A stretch of DNA of 64,000 bases from Pandoraea communis (GCF_902459745.1 NZ_CABPSJ010000003.1:1-64000), one strand, 5' to 3'. Shown: positions 20,347-29,275, counted from the first letter of the stretch. Notes: generated by a model not told the origin, from the letters alone. Made by a program: numbers and translations.

Positions 20347-21228
20347 ATGGATATCAGAAACGCCCGACGTTGGGCGGAGCCCGGCGCCAAGCGTTACGTC
20401 GGTGCGTTAATGGTGGTACTTGCTGCGTTTCTTGTTCGCAGCCTGCTGCATCCGGTGCTCGATCACTCGATGCCGGGCATCTTCTTCGTCTGCGCTGTCA
20501 TCATTGTCGAATTCTTGTGGGGTCTGGGACCGGCGATCATGGCCATGGTCATCAGCATCCCGATTTTCGATTTCTTCTTCGTTCCGCCATTTCGCGACAT
20601 CGCTGAGCTTGACCGGCGCGACGTGTTGATCATCACGGGCTTTCTGCTGATCGCACCGCTTGCCGTCGTGCTGATCGAACGCCTGCGCCGAGCCCAGTAC
20701 CGCGCAGAGTTGATCGCGGAGGTTGCACAGACGCGCTACGAGATGTTGCTGCGCGCCGAGAACGAGCGCATGTTGCTGTCCGACTCGGTGCAGTTGGGCA
20801 ACGCCTTGATGACGTATCTCACGAATCACCTCGATACGATTTTCTATCTGGCCAATCCCGCGACGCATTACGAATTTATCGACGAGCATTTCCGCCGGGC
20901 GACGGGCGTCGCGCCCGAAGTCGTCAAGCGCGAGGGGCTGCGTGCGTTGCTGCATCCCGAGGACGCCGCGCGTGTGGAGGGACTATTCTCTGCCGATGGC
21001 GAGCGTCCGCAGCACGGTGCGCACAATCTGCGCATACGCACTCGCGAAGGCGGCTATGAGATGTTCCACTGCGAATTACAGTATTTCCAGGCTCATGTCG
21101 GCACCTACGTGATTCTGCGTTTGCATGCGGGGCCGGCAGTGCGTCCGGTCACGCCGTTGCACACGCTCACGCCGGCAGCCAATGCGCGAGATGTTGCCGA
21201 GACGCCGGTCGTCTCCGGCGGGGGTTGA
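20347..21228 (+). CDS. DUF4118 membrane protein with PAS domain, no kinase domain
   Basis: A 293-residue protein. Residues about 18-120 contain four hydrophobic helices of the KdpD-like DUF4118 membrane module (including MAMVISIPIFDFFFVPPFRD). A coiled linker (RRAQYRAELIAEVAQTRYEMLLRAENERM) leads to a PAS fold at about 160-265 (IFYLANPATHYEFIDEHFRRATG, then LLHPEDAARVEG). There is no histidine-kinase, GGDEF or other output domain. Two bases separate it from the esterase gene, so they are co-transcribed. Function unknown; it may be a sensor acting through a partner. Confidence 0.75.
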   Translation: MDIRNARRWAEPGAKRYVGALMVVLAAFLVRSLLHPVLDHSMPGIFFVCAVIIVEFLWGLGPAIMAMVISIPIFDFFFVPPFRDIAELDRRDVLIITGFLLIAPLAVVLIERLRRAQYRAELIAEVAQTRYEMLLRAENERMLLSDSVQLGNALMTYLTNHLDTIFYLANPATHYEFIDEHFRRATGVAPEVVKREGLRALLHPEDAARVEGLFSADGERPQHGAHNLRIRTREGGYEMFHCELQYFQAHVGTYVILRLHAGPAVRPVTPLHTLTPAANARDVAETPVVSGGG

Positions 21229-21230
21229 CG

Positions 21231-22100
21231 ATGTTTCAGGAAGATATTTTCTACCAGGGTGGCGAGCACGCGGTGCTGCTGTTGCCGGGGCTGTCGAGCA
21301 CACCGCTCGAAATGCGTCCGGTGGCGAAGGCGTTGCATCGCGATGGTTATACCGTTTCGGTGCCGCATATCGAGGGCTACGGACTCGGCACGCCGTGCAC
21401 CGATTGGCGCTCGTGGATCGCCGCGGCACGGGCGAAGTATCGTGAATTGCGCGATACGCACGAAACCGTGTCGGTATGCGGCCTGAGCATGGGCGCGACG
21501 CTGAGTCTGGCCGTCGCGGAGGAGGAGCCGGATATCACGGCGCTTTCGCTGCTTGCCGTCACGCTCGTGTACGACGGCTGGACCATTCCCTGGTATTACC
21601 CGCTCGTCGATCTGCTCTATCACACGCCGTTCCGTCATCGCTATCGCTATCAGGAAAGGGCGCCGTTCGGCCTGAAAAACGAAGCGTTGCGCGCGCGCGT
21701 GGCGAAGTCGATGTCGCTGCACGACGCCTCGGAAATCGGCTCGGCCTCGTTGCCGTTGGCGCACCTCTACAACGCGCGCCGGCTGGCGGCGCATGTGCGC
21801 GAACGGCTGAGCCGCGTGACGGCCGATTGCCTCATTATTCACGCCGTGGATGACGATACGGCGAGCCCGCACAATGCACGTATCGTCTACGAAGGTGTGT
21901 CGTCAGAGGTGAAGCAGAAGTGCCTGCTCGGCGAGAGCTATCACATTCTGACGATGGACAACGAGCGCGAGACCGTCGCCGACGAGACGCGCCGCTTTTT
22001 CCGCGACGCCGTCGCGCGAAGCACAGGTGCCGCCGCGTCCGAGACGCGCATCATTTCCAAGGCGCTGCTGCGCGCCAAGCGCCGTCAGGCGGCTGCCTGA
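21231..22100 (+). CDS. Alpha/beta-hydrolase, carboxylesterase type
   Basis: A 289-residue serine hydrolase. The nucleophile elbow is GLSMGA within VSVCGLSMGATLSLAVAEE. The acid is likely in HAVDDDTASPHN and the base His in LLGESYHILTMD. The lid region between (TIPWYYPLVDLLYHTPF) resembles Est30-like carboxylesterases and monoacylglycerol lipases. The ATG at 21231 is used; an overlapping TTG at 21225 is possible. It follows the DUF4118/PAS gene by 2 bp and overlaps the convergent DUF4096 fragment by 16 bp. Substrate unknown. Confidence 0.85.
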   Translation: MFQEDIFYQGGEHAVLLLPGLSSTPLEMRPVAKALHRDGYTVSVPHIEGYGLGTPCTDWRSWIAAARAKYRELRDTHETVSVCGLSMGATLSLAVAEEEPDITALSLLAVTLVYDGWTIPWYYPLVDLLYHTPFRHRYRYQERAPFGLKNEALRARVAKSMSLHDASEIGSASLPLAHLYNARRLAAHVRERLSRVTADCLIIHAVDDDTASPHNARIVYEGVSSEVKQKCLLGESYHILTMDNERETVADETRRFFRDAVARSTGAAASETRIISKALLRAKRRQAAA

Positions 22101-22549
22101 CACGAAGCGGCAGCCGCACGCACGGGCCCGAGGGCTTGTGCGGTGCTGCCGCTGTCGTCTTCATTGTCCCCGTCGCCCTCCACGTTGTTTCGCATCTGTG
22201 ATGCGGTGTCTGACATAGCGCTCGTCGACAAGTTGTCGACGAGCGCACGCGTCAAATCGATTTCGCCATGCCGGCGCAGTTCCGCGAGCAGCGTCTCGTG
22301 GACACGTTGGCAGACGCCCGCGTGCCGCCATGCGGCGAGCTGTCGCCGGCAGGCTGTGCCCGAGCCGCACCCCATCTCCTGCGGCAGCAGGTTCCACGCG
22401 ATGCCCCAGCGCACAAACACAATGCCAGTCAGCACCGCACGGTCGGGTGTTGGCTCGCGGCCTGCATACCGGTGATTGTGTGGTGCTCGCTCGGGCAGAA
22501 GTGGCTCGATGAGTGACCGCAATTCCTCGTCGACAAGTTCTTTAGGCAT
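22085..22549 (-). CDS. Orphan IS5-type transposase N-terminal fragment (DUF4096)
   Basis: A 154-residue frame. Residues 1-100 (MPKELVDEELRSLIEPLLPE, LTGIVFVRWGIAWNLLPQEMGCG, RRQLAAWRHAGVCQRVHETLL) are the N-terminal domain of IS5-group transposases. ALVDN at about 121-125 would correspond to the first DDE aspartate, but the sequence then runs into an acidic and Ala-rich tail and stops in the esterase gene. Thus the catalytic core is gone. AGGAAG precedes the start but is only 2 bases away. Like the fragment at 1429-1824, it is an intact frame lacking transposase activity. Confidence 0.6.
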   Translation of the reverse strand: MPKELVDEELRSLIEPLLPERAPHNHRYAGREPTPDRAVLTGIVFVRWGIAWNLLPQEMGCGSGTACRRQLAAWRHAGVCQRVHETLLAELRRHGEIDLTRALVDNLSTSAMSDTASQMRNNVEGDGDNEDDSGSTAQALGPVRAAAASCQAAA

Positions 22550-22848
22550 CGCTTCCTGTTAGACAAAACAAGACAGGAAGTTAACGTCGAGTCGGGAAAT
22601 TTAGTAAACCTAAAATTTAATTTGGCAACGGCATCCTTTGTGATTGTGGGAATTATCCCAGCCAAAGCGAATTTGTGAATGAGCCCAATTCTATGCCGAT
22701 ATCTCGGGTTTGCGATATTTCTGATCCTAGAATCTGTACGTTCATGGCACTCCAATGACGTCGCCCTTTGGGTGGTGGTCGTTGTGGTTTTTTTGATTTT
22801 TAAAAACAACTTAAACATAAAAAGTCAGATTCATCAAAAGGATTGAAG
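22550..22848. other. AT-rich divergent intergenic region
   Basis: About 300 bases clearly richer in A/T than the window (runs such as AATTTAGTAAACC and TTTTTTGATTTTTAAAAAC). It separates the transposase fragment from the outer-membrane protein gene and presumably holds the promoters of both. No gene or terminator is clear. Composition suggests acquired DNA. Confidence 0.5.
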
Positions 22849-23472
22849 ATGAAAAAGTTTCTTGTGTTTGTTGCGCCGCTATTTTTGGGAGCATTGTATG
22901 GGGCGGCAGCAGTAGCTCAACCTAGAAATACAATCACTGTTGGCTATGCGCAGAGCCGAATATCGGGCGGCGCCGCCGATCAATATCTTGCGGCTCCACT
23001 TACCTCGGGGTTGGGTGGTGTTGTTGCTCAGGCGCTTGGTGCAATCCTCTTGCCTGCCGGTAACAAGCCGGGTGGCGTAAACCTCAAGTACCGATACGAA
23101 TTCGATGAAAACCTCGGATTTATTGTTTCTTATACAGGCACGGGAGGAACCACGAGCATAGGGTCTAACTCGAAAAAATTGAGATATGACTCACTAACGG
23201 CAGGTCCTTCGTATCGATTTAATAATTATCTCAGCCTCTACGCAGGTCTGGGTGCGTCAAGGGGTGAATATGGGTTTGATATAAATAACGCTATAATAAA
23301 AATCAAAGAATCGAATACAAAATACGGATTGGCTTCAATTGTCGGTGCTCAGATCAATGTCTACAAAAATGTTACGCTTGATTTTAGCTACGAATACTCC
23401 AAGTTGAATTTCAAAAACAATAAAACCGGAAAATTCAATACCTGGTCGGTGGCGCTCGGGTACAGATTCTAG
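22849..23472 (+). CDS. Outer-membrane beta-barrel protein (OmpX/Ail-like or OmpW-like)
   Basis: A 207-residue protein with a signal peptide (KKFLVFVAPLFLGALYGAAAVAQ, cleavage near residue 23) and alternating hydrophobic strands. It ends in SVALGYRF, the aromatic C-terminal residue required for BAM assembly. Paired strands such as LSLYAGLGASRGEYGF and VTLDFSYEYSKLNF suggest about 8 strands. The ATG at 22849 follows AAAAGGA. Codon use and base composition are markedly AT-richer than the neighbours, and it lies beside a transposase fragment, so recent acquisition is likely. Possible adhesion or surface role. Confidence 0.7.
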   Translation: MKKFLVFVAPLFLGALYGAAAVAQPRNTITVGYAQSRISGGAADQYLAAPLTSGLGGVVAQALGAILLPAGNKPGGVNLKYRYEFDENLGFIVSYTGTGGTTSIGSNSKKLRYDSLTAGPSYRFNNYLSLYAGLGASRGEYGFDINNAIIKIKESNTKYGLASIVGAQINVYKNVTLDFSYEYSKLNFKNNKTGKFNTWSVALGYRF

Positions 23473-23479
23473 TCAGGGG

Positions 23480-23782
23480 TTAAGCGTCGGAGACCATTTT
23501 GAAGATTCGCTCGCGTCCCCTCATGCCGAACTCGGCGTTGCGTGCGAGCCAGACTTCCCATCGTTACGTTCCGCATCGACGCTGGATGAATGACCAAGCC
23601 TGACGGAGCGGTTTCTGAACGCCGTCGTTGAGCGCGTAAGTTGCCATGTCATCAAACTGCCATCGATAGCCGGTTATGGTCGAAGTTTCCCGATCCAGCC
23701 GCCGGCATGACCTGTCGGCGGCGCTGTACACATCCGCCATGTCATCGCTCGTCATCGAATCCGTCAGCAAGCAGTGGGGCAA
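23480..23782 (-). pseudogene. Remnant of an unidentified gene interrupted by an in-frame stop
   Basis: On the minus strand a frame ending WSFIQRRCGT stops at 23564 (TAA), and the same frame continues for 27 codons as RWEVWLARNAEFGMRG and further to a second stop at 23480. The second part reads like protein rather than chance sequence, so this looks like the 3' end of a decayed gene. No family was recognised. It overlaps the start of the plus-strand ABC ATPase gene. Confidence 0.3.
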
Positions 23783-24932
23783 TACACATGCGCTTCAGGA
23801 CGTGAGTTTCGCGGCTGACGCCGGTTCGCTAGTCGTGCTGCTCGGCCCGTCGGGGTGCGGCAAGTCGACGTTGCTGCGCATGATCGCGGGCCTCGATACG
23901 CCGAGCACCGGACGCATTGTGCTGGGCGGCACCGACGTGACCGGGCTGCCACCGGCACGTCGCAAGCTCTCGATGGTGTTCCAGTCGTACGCACTCTTCC
24001 CGCATCTGTCGGTGCGCGAGAACCTGCTGTTCGGTCTGCGCGTGCGCGGCGAACCGGCGCGCGATTACCCGCAGCGTCTGGCGCGCGTGGCGTCGCTGCT
24101 CGGGCTCGAGCCGTATCTTGAACGTAAGCCTTCACAGCTCTCGGGCGGTCAGCAACAGCGCGTGGCACTGGGCCGCGCTGTGATCGCCGAGACGTCCGTC
24201 TGTCTGATGGACGAACCGCTCTCGAATCTCGACGCTCAACTGCGGCAGGAAATGCGTCGTGAGATCCGCGCGCTGCAACAGCAACTCGGCATGACGCTCG
24301 TCTACGTCACCCACGATCAGACCGAAGCGATGAGCATGGCCGATCAGGTTGTGTTGCTGCGCGACGGTCGCATCGAGCAACGCGGCGCACCGCACACGCT
24401 CTATGCCACGCCGGCCACCCGTTTTGCGGCGAGTTTCATCGGCACGCCGCCGATGCAATTGCTGCGCCTCGTGCGCCATGGCGACGCGCTGGTGCCTGCC
24501 GGGCAGACCGGCCCCGCGCTGGCCTCGGCCCAAGGCGGCGCACGAGACACCGTGTTGCTCGGGTTGCGTCCCGAGCATGTGCGCGCGGTCCCGCCAACGT
24601 CGGTGGGTGCGGTGCTGGCCACGGTGAGCGCCGTCGAATATCTGGGCGCAGACACGCTCGTCGCCTGCACGCTGGGCGAGGCAGGCGAAGTCGCCACCCG
24701 CGTGCCGGGGCACCGGCCGTTTGCGCCGGGCGAAGCGATCGGTTTGCAATGGGACACGGCCCACCAACATCTGTTCGACACGACCACCGGCGTGCGCCTC
24801 GCCGAGGCGACGGCGAACTGGCGAACCGTGGAAGTTGCGGAGCCGGTCTGCACCGGCGCTATTGCCGCGTCGGCGAGCGAATTGGCGACGGCGGCAGCAC
24901 TCGCGTCGCTCAAGCCCGAGCAACACGTCTGA
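23739..24932 (+). CDS. ABC importer ATP-binding protein, UgpC/MalK type
   Basis: A 397-residue ATPase. Walker A GPSGCGKS is at residues 36-43, followed by a Q-loop (VFQSYALFPHLSV), the signature LSGGQQQRVALGRA, Walker B LMDEPLSNLD, and a C-terminal TOBE/OB region (LLGLRPEHVRA). This is the carbohydrate-importer type that serves sugars or sn-glycerol-3-phosphate. The start is ATG 23739, where MSSLVIESVSKQWG begins the fold; no good ribosome site is seen. First gene of the unit with the binding protein and two permeases. An extended tail of about 40 residues after the OB fold is unusual. Confidence 0.9.
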   Translation: MSSLVIESVSKQWGNTHALQDVSFAADAGSLVVLLGPSGCGKSTLLRMIAGLDTPSTGRIVLGGTDVTGLPPARRKLSMVFQSYALFPHLSVRENLLFGLRVRGEPARDYPQRLARVASLLGLEPYLERKPSQLSGGQQQRVALGRAVIAETSVCLMDEPLSNLDAQLRQEMRREIRALQQQLGMTLVYVTHDQTEAMSMADQVVLLRDGRIEQRGAPHTLYATPATRFAASFIGTPPMQLLRLVRHGDALVPAGQTGPALASAQGGARDTVLLGLRPEHVRAVPPTSVGAVLATVSAVEYLGADTLVACTLGEAGEVATRVPGHRPFAPGEAIGLQWDTAHQHLFDTTTGVRLAEATANWRTVEVAEPVCTGAIAASASELATAAALASLKPEQHV

Positions 24933-25050
24933 CACGGGCTCGCCGCCGTAGCTGTGGCACCGGCGCGAGCCGGCCCGGTGCGGCGATCGAGAAGCCCGGC
25001 ATCGGACACCAATCACACCACCACAACGCTTATATGGGGAACCAAGCGAC

Positions 25051-26355
25051 ATGCGACGCACGATTCTGAAAACGTTTGCGGCCAGTCTGGCTACGCTGGC
25101 ATTGGGCGGCCTGACGGGCTCGGCCATGGCGCAGCAGAAGCCGGTCGAGCTTACGTTCTACTACCCGGTCGCTGTTGGCGGCCCGGTCACGAAGATCATC
25201 AACGATCTGGTGGCGGACTTCGAGAAAGATCATCCGAACATCAAGGTCAAGCCGGTGTACGCCGGGACGTACCAGGATTCCGTGGTCAAGGCGCTGACCG
25301 CCGCGAAGGCCGGAACGCCGCCGCAACTGGCGGTGCTCGCCGCCGCCGATGTCTTCACGTTGATCGACGAAGACGCCGTGGTGCCCATCGACAGCATCGC
25401 CGGCACGGCTGCCGACAAGCAGTGGCTCGACGGCTTCTACCCGGCGCTGATGCTGAACTCGCGCATCAACGGTCACACCTGGGGCGTGCCGTTCCAGCGC
25501 TCGACCATCGTCATGTACTGGAACAAGGACATGTTCCGCGAGGCCGGTCTCGACCCGGATCGCGCGCCTGCGAACTGGGCCGAACTGACCAGCTATGCGC
25601 AGAAGCTCACCAAGCGCGACGCGTCGGGCAATGTCACGCAGTGGGGTATCAAGGTGCCGTCGGTGGGCTTTGCCTACTGGTTGTTCCAGGCGTTCACCAC
25701 GCCGGCCGGCGTCGAACTGATGAACCCGGCGGGCACCAAGACGTTCCTCAACGCGCCGCAGGCGGTCGAGTCGCTTCAGTATTGGGTGGATCTCGCAGCG
25801 AAATACAAGGTCATGCCGACGGGTGCGATCGAGTGGGGCACCACGCCGAAGGACTTCCTCGAGAAGAAGACGGCCATCATCTACACGACGACGGGCAACC
25901 TGACCAACATCCGCACCAATGCCACGTTCCCGTTCGGCGTTGGCAAGATGCCGGCCAAGGTGCGCGGCGGCAGCCCGACCGGCGGCGGCAACTTCTACGT
26001 GTTCAAGAAGACCACGCCGGAAGAAAGGCAGGCCGCGATGACGTTCATCAAGTGGGCCACCACGCCTGAGCGCGCAGCGCAGTTCGGTATCGACACGGGC
26101 TACGTTGCCGTGACGCCGGCTGCCTGGGAGACCCCGGCAATGAAGCAGTACGTGCAGAAGGTGCCCGCTGCCGCCGTGGCACGCGACCAGCTTGGCGTGA
26201 GCGTGGCGGAATTCTCGACGCACGACAATCAGCGTGTCACGAAGGCGCTTAACGATGCGCTGCAAGCCGCGCTCACCGGCACCAAGTCGCCGAAGCAGGC
26301 GTTGGACGACGCGCAACGCGAAGCGGACCGCATCCTGCGCGCGTACGCTCGCTGA
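25051..26355 (+). CDS. ABC importer solute-binding protein, UgpB-like
   Basis: A 434-residue cluster-1 binding protein. A Sec signal peptide ends at AMA-Q (residue about 27). The mature protein starts KPVELTFYYPVAVGGPVTKII and has typical sugar-binding segments (VPFQRSTIVMYWNKDMFREAGLDP, MTFIKWATTPERAAQFG). GGGGA precedes the ATG. The overall pattern is closest to glycerol-3-phosphate/glycerophosphodiester or oligosaccharide binders. The ligand is uncertain because no glycosidase or phosphodiesterase gene is adjacent. Confidence 0.88.
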   Translation: MRRTILKTFAASLATLALGGLTGSAMAQQKPVELTFYYPVAVGGPVTKIINDLVADFEKDHPNIKVKPVYAGTYQDSVVKALTAAKAGTPPQLAVLAAADVFTLIDEDAVVPIDSIAGTAADKQWLDGFYPALMLNSRINGHTWGVPFQRSTIVMYWNKDMFREAGLDPDRAPANWAELTSYAQKLTKRDASGNVTQWGIKVPSVGFAYWLFQAFTTPAGVELMNPAGTKTFLNAPQAVESLQYWVDLAAKYKVMPTGAIEWGTTPKDFLEKKTAIIYTTTGNLTNIRTNATFPFGVGKMPAKVRGGSPTGGGNFYVFKKTTPEERQAAMTFIKWATTPERAAQFGIDTGYVAVTPAAWETPAMKQYVQKVPAAAVARDQLGVSVAEFSTHDNQRVTKALNDALQAALTGTKSPKQALDDAQREADRILRAYAR

Positions 26356-26398
26356 AGTCTCGTCCTCGCTGGACGTCGCTGTCAGTCTCTTTGAAATG

Positions 26399-26443
26399 CG
26401 GGGCCGGCATATCGCGGTGACACTTCCGCGTGTACCGGCCCCG
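26399..26443 (+). other. Intercistronic stem-loop after the binding-protein gene
   Basis: CGGGGCCGG (26399-26407) pairs perfectly with CCGGCCCCG (26435-26443). An inner stem CGCGG (26413-26417) / CCGCG (26426-26430) lies within. No T-tract follows. It sits 43 bp after the binding-protein stop and before the permease genes, as in mal-type operons where such structures protect the upstream mRNA. Confidence 0.65.
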
Positions 26444-26466
26444 AGTGTTGAATCGATGGACCGTCG

Positions 26467-27342
26467 ATGAATCGTTCCTCTGCTTCTTGGGTGCCCTGGC
26501 TGCTGCTGTTACCGGCGCTGGTGCTGCTCGTCGCTTTCACCCACTATCCGGCTGTGGCTACGCTATGGCACAGCGTTTTCTCGACGGCGCGTGCCGGCGC
26601 GTCGTCTGTGTACGTGGGCACCGAGAATTATCAGCTTCTGCTCGAAGACGCCGTCTTCTGGCAGGCGCTGCGTAACAACGTTCTATTCGCACTGATTACC
26701 GTGCCTGTGGCAATTGCGCTCTCGATTGCCATGGCGCTGTGGGTGCATCGTCAGGTGCCGGGGCGCGCGCTGTTGCGTCTGGCGTATTTCACGCCGGCCA
26801 TTCTGCCGATGATTGCGGTGGCCAACATCTGGCTGTTTTTCTACACACCGCAGTACGGCCTGATCGCGCAGATTTCGCAAGCGTTCGGATGGGGCGACCA
26901 TAACTGGCTCGGTCAGCCCGACACGGCACTGCCGGCGCTGATGATCGTGACGATCTGGAAAGAAGCCGGGTTCTTCATGATCTTCTATCTGGCAGCACTG
27001 CAACAGATTTCGCCGACGCTTGCCGAGGCGGCCGCGCTCGAAGGCGCGTCGCGCTGGCAGTTCTTCCGGCGCGTGCAGTGGCCGCTGCTGATGCCCACCA
27101 CCGTGTTCGTGCTGATCAATGCCCTCATCAACGCGTTCCGCCTCGTCGACCACATTGTCGTGATGACGCGCGGCGGGCCCGACAACGCTACGCAATTGCT
27201 GCTGTACTACATTTATCAGGTGGCCTTCAGCTTCTGGGATACGTCTTACGCGGCGGCGCTGACGGTGGTCTTGCTCACGCTGCTCGCTATCGTCGCCTTT
27301 GTGAAATTCCGTCTGCTCGACTCACGCACGCACTATCAATGA
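26467..27342 (+). CDS. ABC importer permease, UgpA/MalF type
   Basis: A 291-residue inner-membrane permease with six predicted helices, starting SWVPWLLLLPALVLLVAF. The EAA loop LAEAAALEGASRWQFFRRVQWPLLMP contacts the ATPase, and LVDHIVVMTRGGPDNATQLL is typical of the UgpA/MalF branch. Its stop overlaps the next permease start (ATGA at 27339), indicating translational coupling. Confidence 0.9.
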   Translation: MNRSSASWVPWLLLLPALVLLVAFTHYPAVATLWHSVFSTARAGASSVYVGTENYQLLLEDAVFWQALRNNVLFALITVPVAIALSIAMALWVHRQVPGRALLRLAYFTPAILPMIAVANIWLFFYTPQYGLIAQISQAFGWGDHNWLGQPDTALPALMIVTIWKEAGFFMIFYLAALQQISPTLAEAAALEGASRWQFFRRVQWPLLMPTTVFVLINALINAFRLVDHIVVMTRGGPDNATQLLLYYIYQVAFSFWDTSYAAALTVVLLTLLAIVAFVKFRLLDSRTHYQ

Positions 27343-28223
27343 CGAACTCCACCAGCCCGACGCCTGCCACGCTCACGCCTGTGAAGCCACGTGCCGTCCT
27401 TCCCGCATTTTCCGCGAACGGTCAGGCGAACCTGATCGACACTGCGGGGGCATGGCTGCTCGGCCTGCTGTGGCTGCTGCCGTTGCTCTATGCGTTCTGG
27501 AGCGCGTTTCATCCGTCGGCCTATGCCACGCGCTTTTCGCTGAGTGCGCCGCTCACGCTCGAGAATTTCGTCCACGCGTGGCAAGCGGCGCCGTTCGGGC
27601 GCTATCTCATCAATACGTTCGCGCTGGTGACGGTGATCCTCGCCGCGCAACTCGTGCTCGCGACGCTCGCGGCCTATGCGTTCGCTCGCTTCACGTTTCG
27701 CGGCAGCGAGGTGGCGTTCATGATCGTGCTGCTGCAATTGATGGTTATGCCCGACGTGCTCATCGTCGAGAACTATCGCACCATCGCCTGGATGGGCCTG
27801 CGTGACACGATCCTGGGCATTGCATTGCCATACTTCGCGTCGGCATTCGGCATTTTCTTGTTGCGTCAGGCGTTCAAGACCGTGCCGCGCGAACTGGACG
27901 ATGCCGCGCGCGTGGAGGGCGCCAACGCGTGGCAAGTGCTCTGGCGCGTGTATGTGCCGCTCGCGCGTCCGGTATATGTCGCATACGCGCTGGTGTCGAT
28001 CAGTCACCACTGGAACAACTTCCTGTGGCCGCTCATCGTCACGAACTCTGTTGAAGCGCGCCCGCTGACGGTGGGGTTGCAGGTGTTCGCGTCGACCGAT
28101 CAGGGGATCGACTGGTCGATGATTACCGCCGCCACGTTGATGACCGCCGCGCCGTTGTTCATCGCCTTTCTTCTCTTTCAGCGTCAGTTCGTGCAGTCGT
28201 TCATGCGTGCGGGCATCCGCTGA
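27339..28223 (+). CDS. ABC importer permease, UgpE/MalG type
   Basis: A 294-residue permease with six helices. The EAA loop is ELDDAARVEGANAWQVLWRVYVPLARP, and the C-terminus LLFQRQFVQSFMRAGIR is the usual MalG/UgpE ending. The start at 27339 overlaps the upstream stop by 4 bp; the much longer open frame extending leftward is compositional. Last gene of the importer unit, followed by a convergent terminator. A phosphodiesterase gene commonly found after ugpE is absent. Confidence 0.9.
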   Translation: MTNSTSPTPATLTPVKPRAVLPAFSANGQANLIDTAGAWLLGLLWLLPLLYAFWSAFHPSAYATRFSLSAPLTLENFVHAWQAAPFGRYLINTFALVTVILAAQLVLATLAAYAFARFTFRGSEVAFMIVLLQLMVMPDVLIVENYRTIAWMGLRDTILGIALPYFASAFGIFLLRQAFKTVPRELDDAARVEGANAWQVLWRVYVPLARPVYVAYALVSISHHWNNFLWPLIVTNSVEARPLTVGLQVFASTDQGIDWSMITAATLMTAAPLFIAFLLFQRQFVQSFMRAGIR

Positions 28224-28262
28224 ACGGCGAGCAGGCAGGCCCCATTCAGTGGCCCGAAAGCA

Positions 28263-28290
28263 AAACGGCACGCGGAAGTGCGTGCCGTTT
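28263..28290. terminator. Convergent (bidirectional) terminator hairpin
   Basis: AAACGGCACGC (28263-28273) pairs with GCGTGCCGTTT (28280-28290) around a 6-base loop. A-rich on the left and T-rich on the right, it serves the plus-strand permease gene and the minus-strand universal stress protein gene that meet here. Confidence 0.7.
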
Positions 28291-28337
28291 CGTTGATCGC
28301 CGGACCCTATCGGGTCAGACCGGCGGCTGTCGCCGGC

Positions 28338-28799
28338 TTATTGGTCGGCGGCCTTGACCAGCAGAACCGGCAGCGTGGTGATGCGCAGCAGCGTTTCGGC
28401 GACGCTGCCCAGCAGCAGGCGATTGAGCCCGCGGCGGCCGTGCGTGCCGAGCACGATCACGTCGGCGTTCCATTCCTGCGCTTCGCGCAGCACGGCGTCG
28501 GCGATTTCATCGGTGCCTGCGTCGAGCGTGATCATCTTCGTTTCGGCTTCGACACCGCGCTTTTTCAACTCGGCTTGTGCCTTGGCGAGAATCTCGCCCG
28601 TTTCCTTCTCGAACGACTCCTGGCCCTCCAGCGGCACGAAGCCGCTATAGGCGCCCGCAGCGTAAGCGTTGGCAAGCGAGGGAACGACCGACACCAGGCG
28701 GATCTTGCCTTGGCTCAGGGCCACGAGCTTGACGGCCTCGTCCATGGCGCGGTTCGAGGGGGTGCTACCGTCGATCGAGACCAGAATGCGTTCGTACAT
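28338..28799 (-). CDS. Universal stress protein (UspA family)
   Basis: A 153-residue Usp-domain protein starting MYERILVSIDGSTPSNRAM. The ATP-binding glycine motif GTHGRRGLNRLLLGSVAETLL is intact (G-2x-G-9x-G-S), so it belongs to the nucleotide-binding class. The start at 28799 is supported by GAGG upstream; the longer open frame is rejected. Cytoplasmic stress protein, monocistronic. Confidence 0.92.
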   Translation of the reverse strand: MYERILVSIDGSTPSNRAMDEAVKLVALSQGKIRLVSVVPSLANAYAAGAYSGFVPLEGQESFEKETGEILAKAQAELKKRGVEAETKMITLDAGTDEIADAVLREAQEWNADVIVLGTHGRRGLNRLLLGSVAETLLRITTLPVLLVKAADQ

Positions 28800-29020
28800 G
28801 ATGGTGTCCTCTTTGGGCTGAAAACGTGTGAAGGTTTGCGATGATGCCACGAAGACATCAATACGCCGGGATGATTTTGATTTTCGCACCGGGCGTATCG
28901 AAAGTCATCCCATGCAACGGTGCCGGGTTGACCATGCGCAATATCGCATCGTAATGCCAACCGCCGGCGCGTGCACGCCGGGAGGTTTGTGCTGTTTCAG
29001 ATGCCGGAACGCATGCCGCC

Positions 29021-29275
29021 TCAGTTCGGCTGGCAGGCGATCACGAGATTGGCGACGCCGCCGCTCACGTCGCGTGCGAGTACGTCGTAGCCCTTTTGCA
29101 GGCATTGGGTGCGGGCGCGCTGGTCGCAGTCGCCGGCATTGGTGGCCGAGCACTGGATTCGCTGAGTGGGGCGTCCGTCCGAGGTGAACAGCGGGGCAGA
29201 CGAGCCGCAAGCAGACAGCGCGAGAGTGAGAAGCCCCGAGGAAAGCAGAGTGGCGATCTTGGCGAGATTTTTCAT
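29021..29275 (-). CDS. Small lipoprotein of unknown function
   Basis: An 84-residue protein. A signal peptide with lipobox LALSACGSS puts the lipidated cysteine at residue 23. The mature part has four more cysteines (IQCSATNAGDCDQRARTQCLQKGYDV and IACQPN), likely forming two disulfides in the periplasm. It is probably outer-membrane anchored, since Gly follows the cysteine rather than Asp. No family name recognised. About 220 bp of gene-free DNA separate it from the stress protein gene. Confidence 0.75.
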   Translation of the reverse strand: MKNLAKIATLLSSGLLTLALSACGSSAPLFTSDGRPTQRIQCSATNAGDCDQRARTQCLQKGYDVLARDVSGGVANLVIACQPN

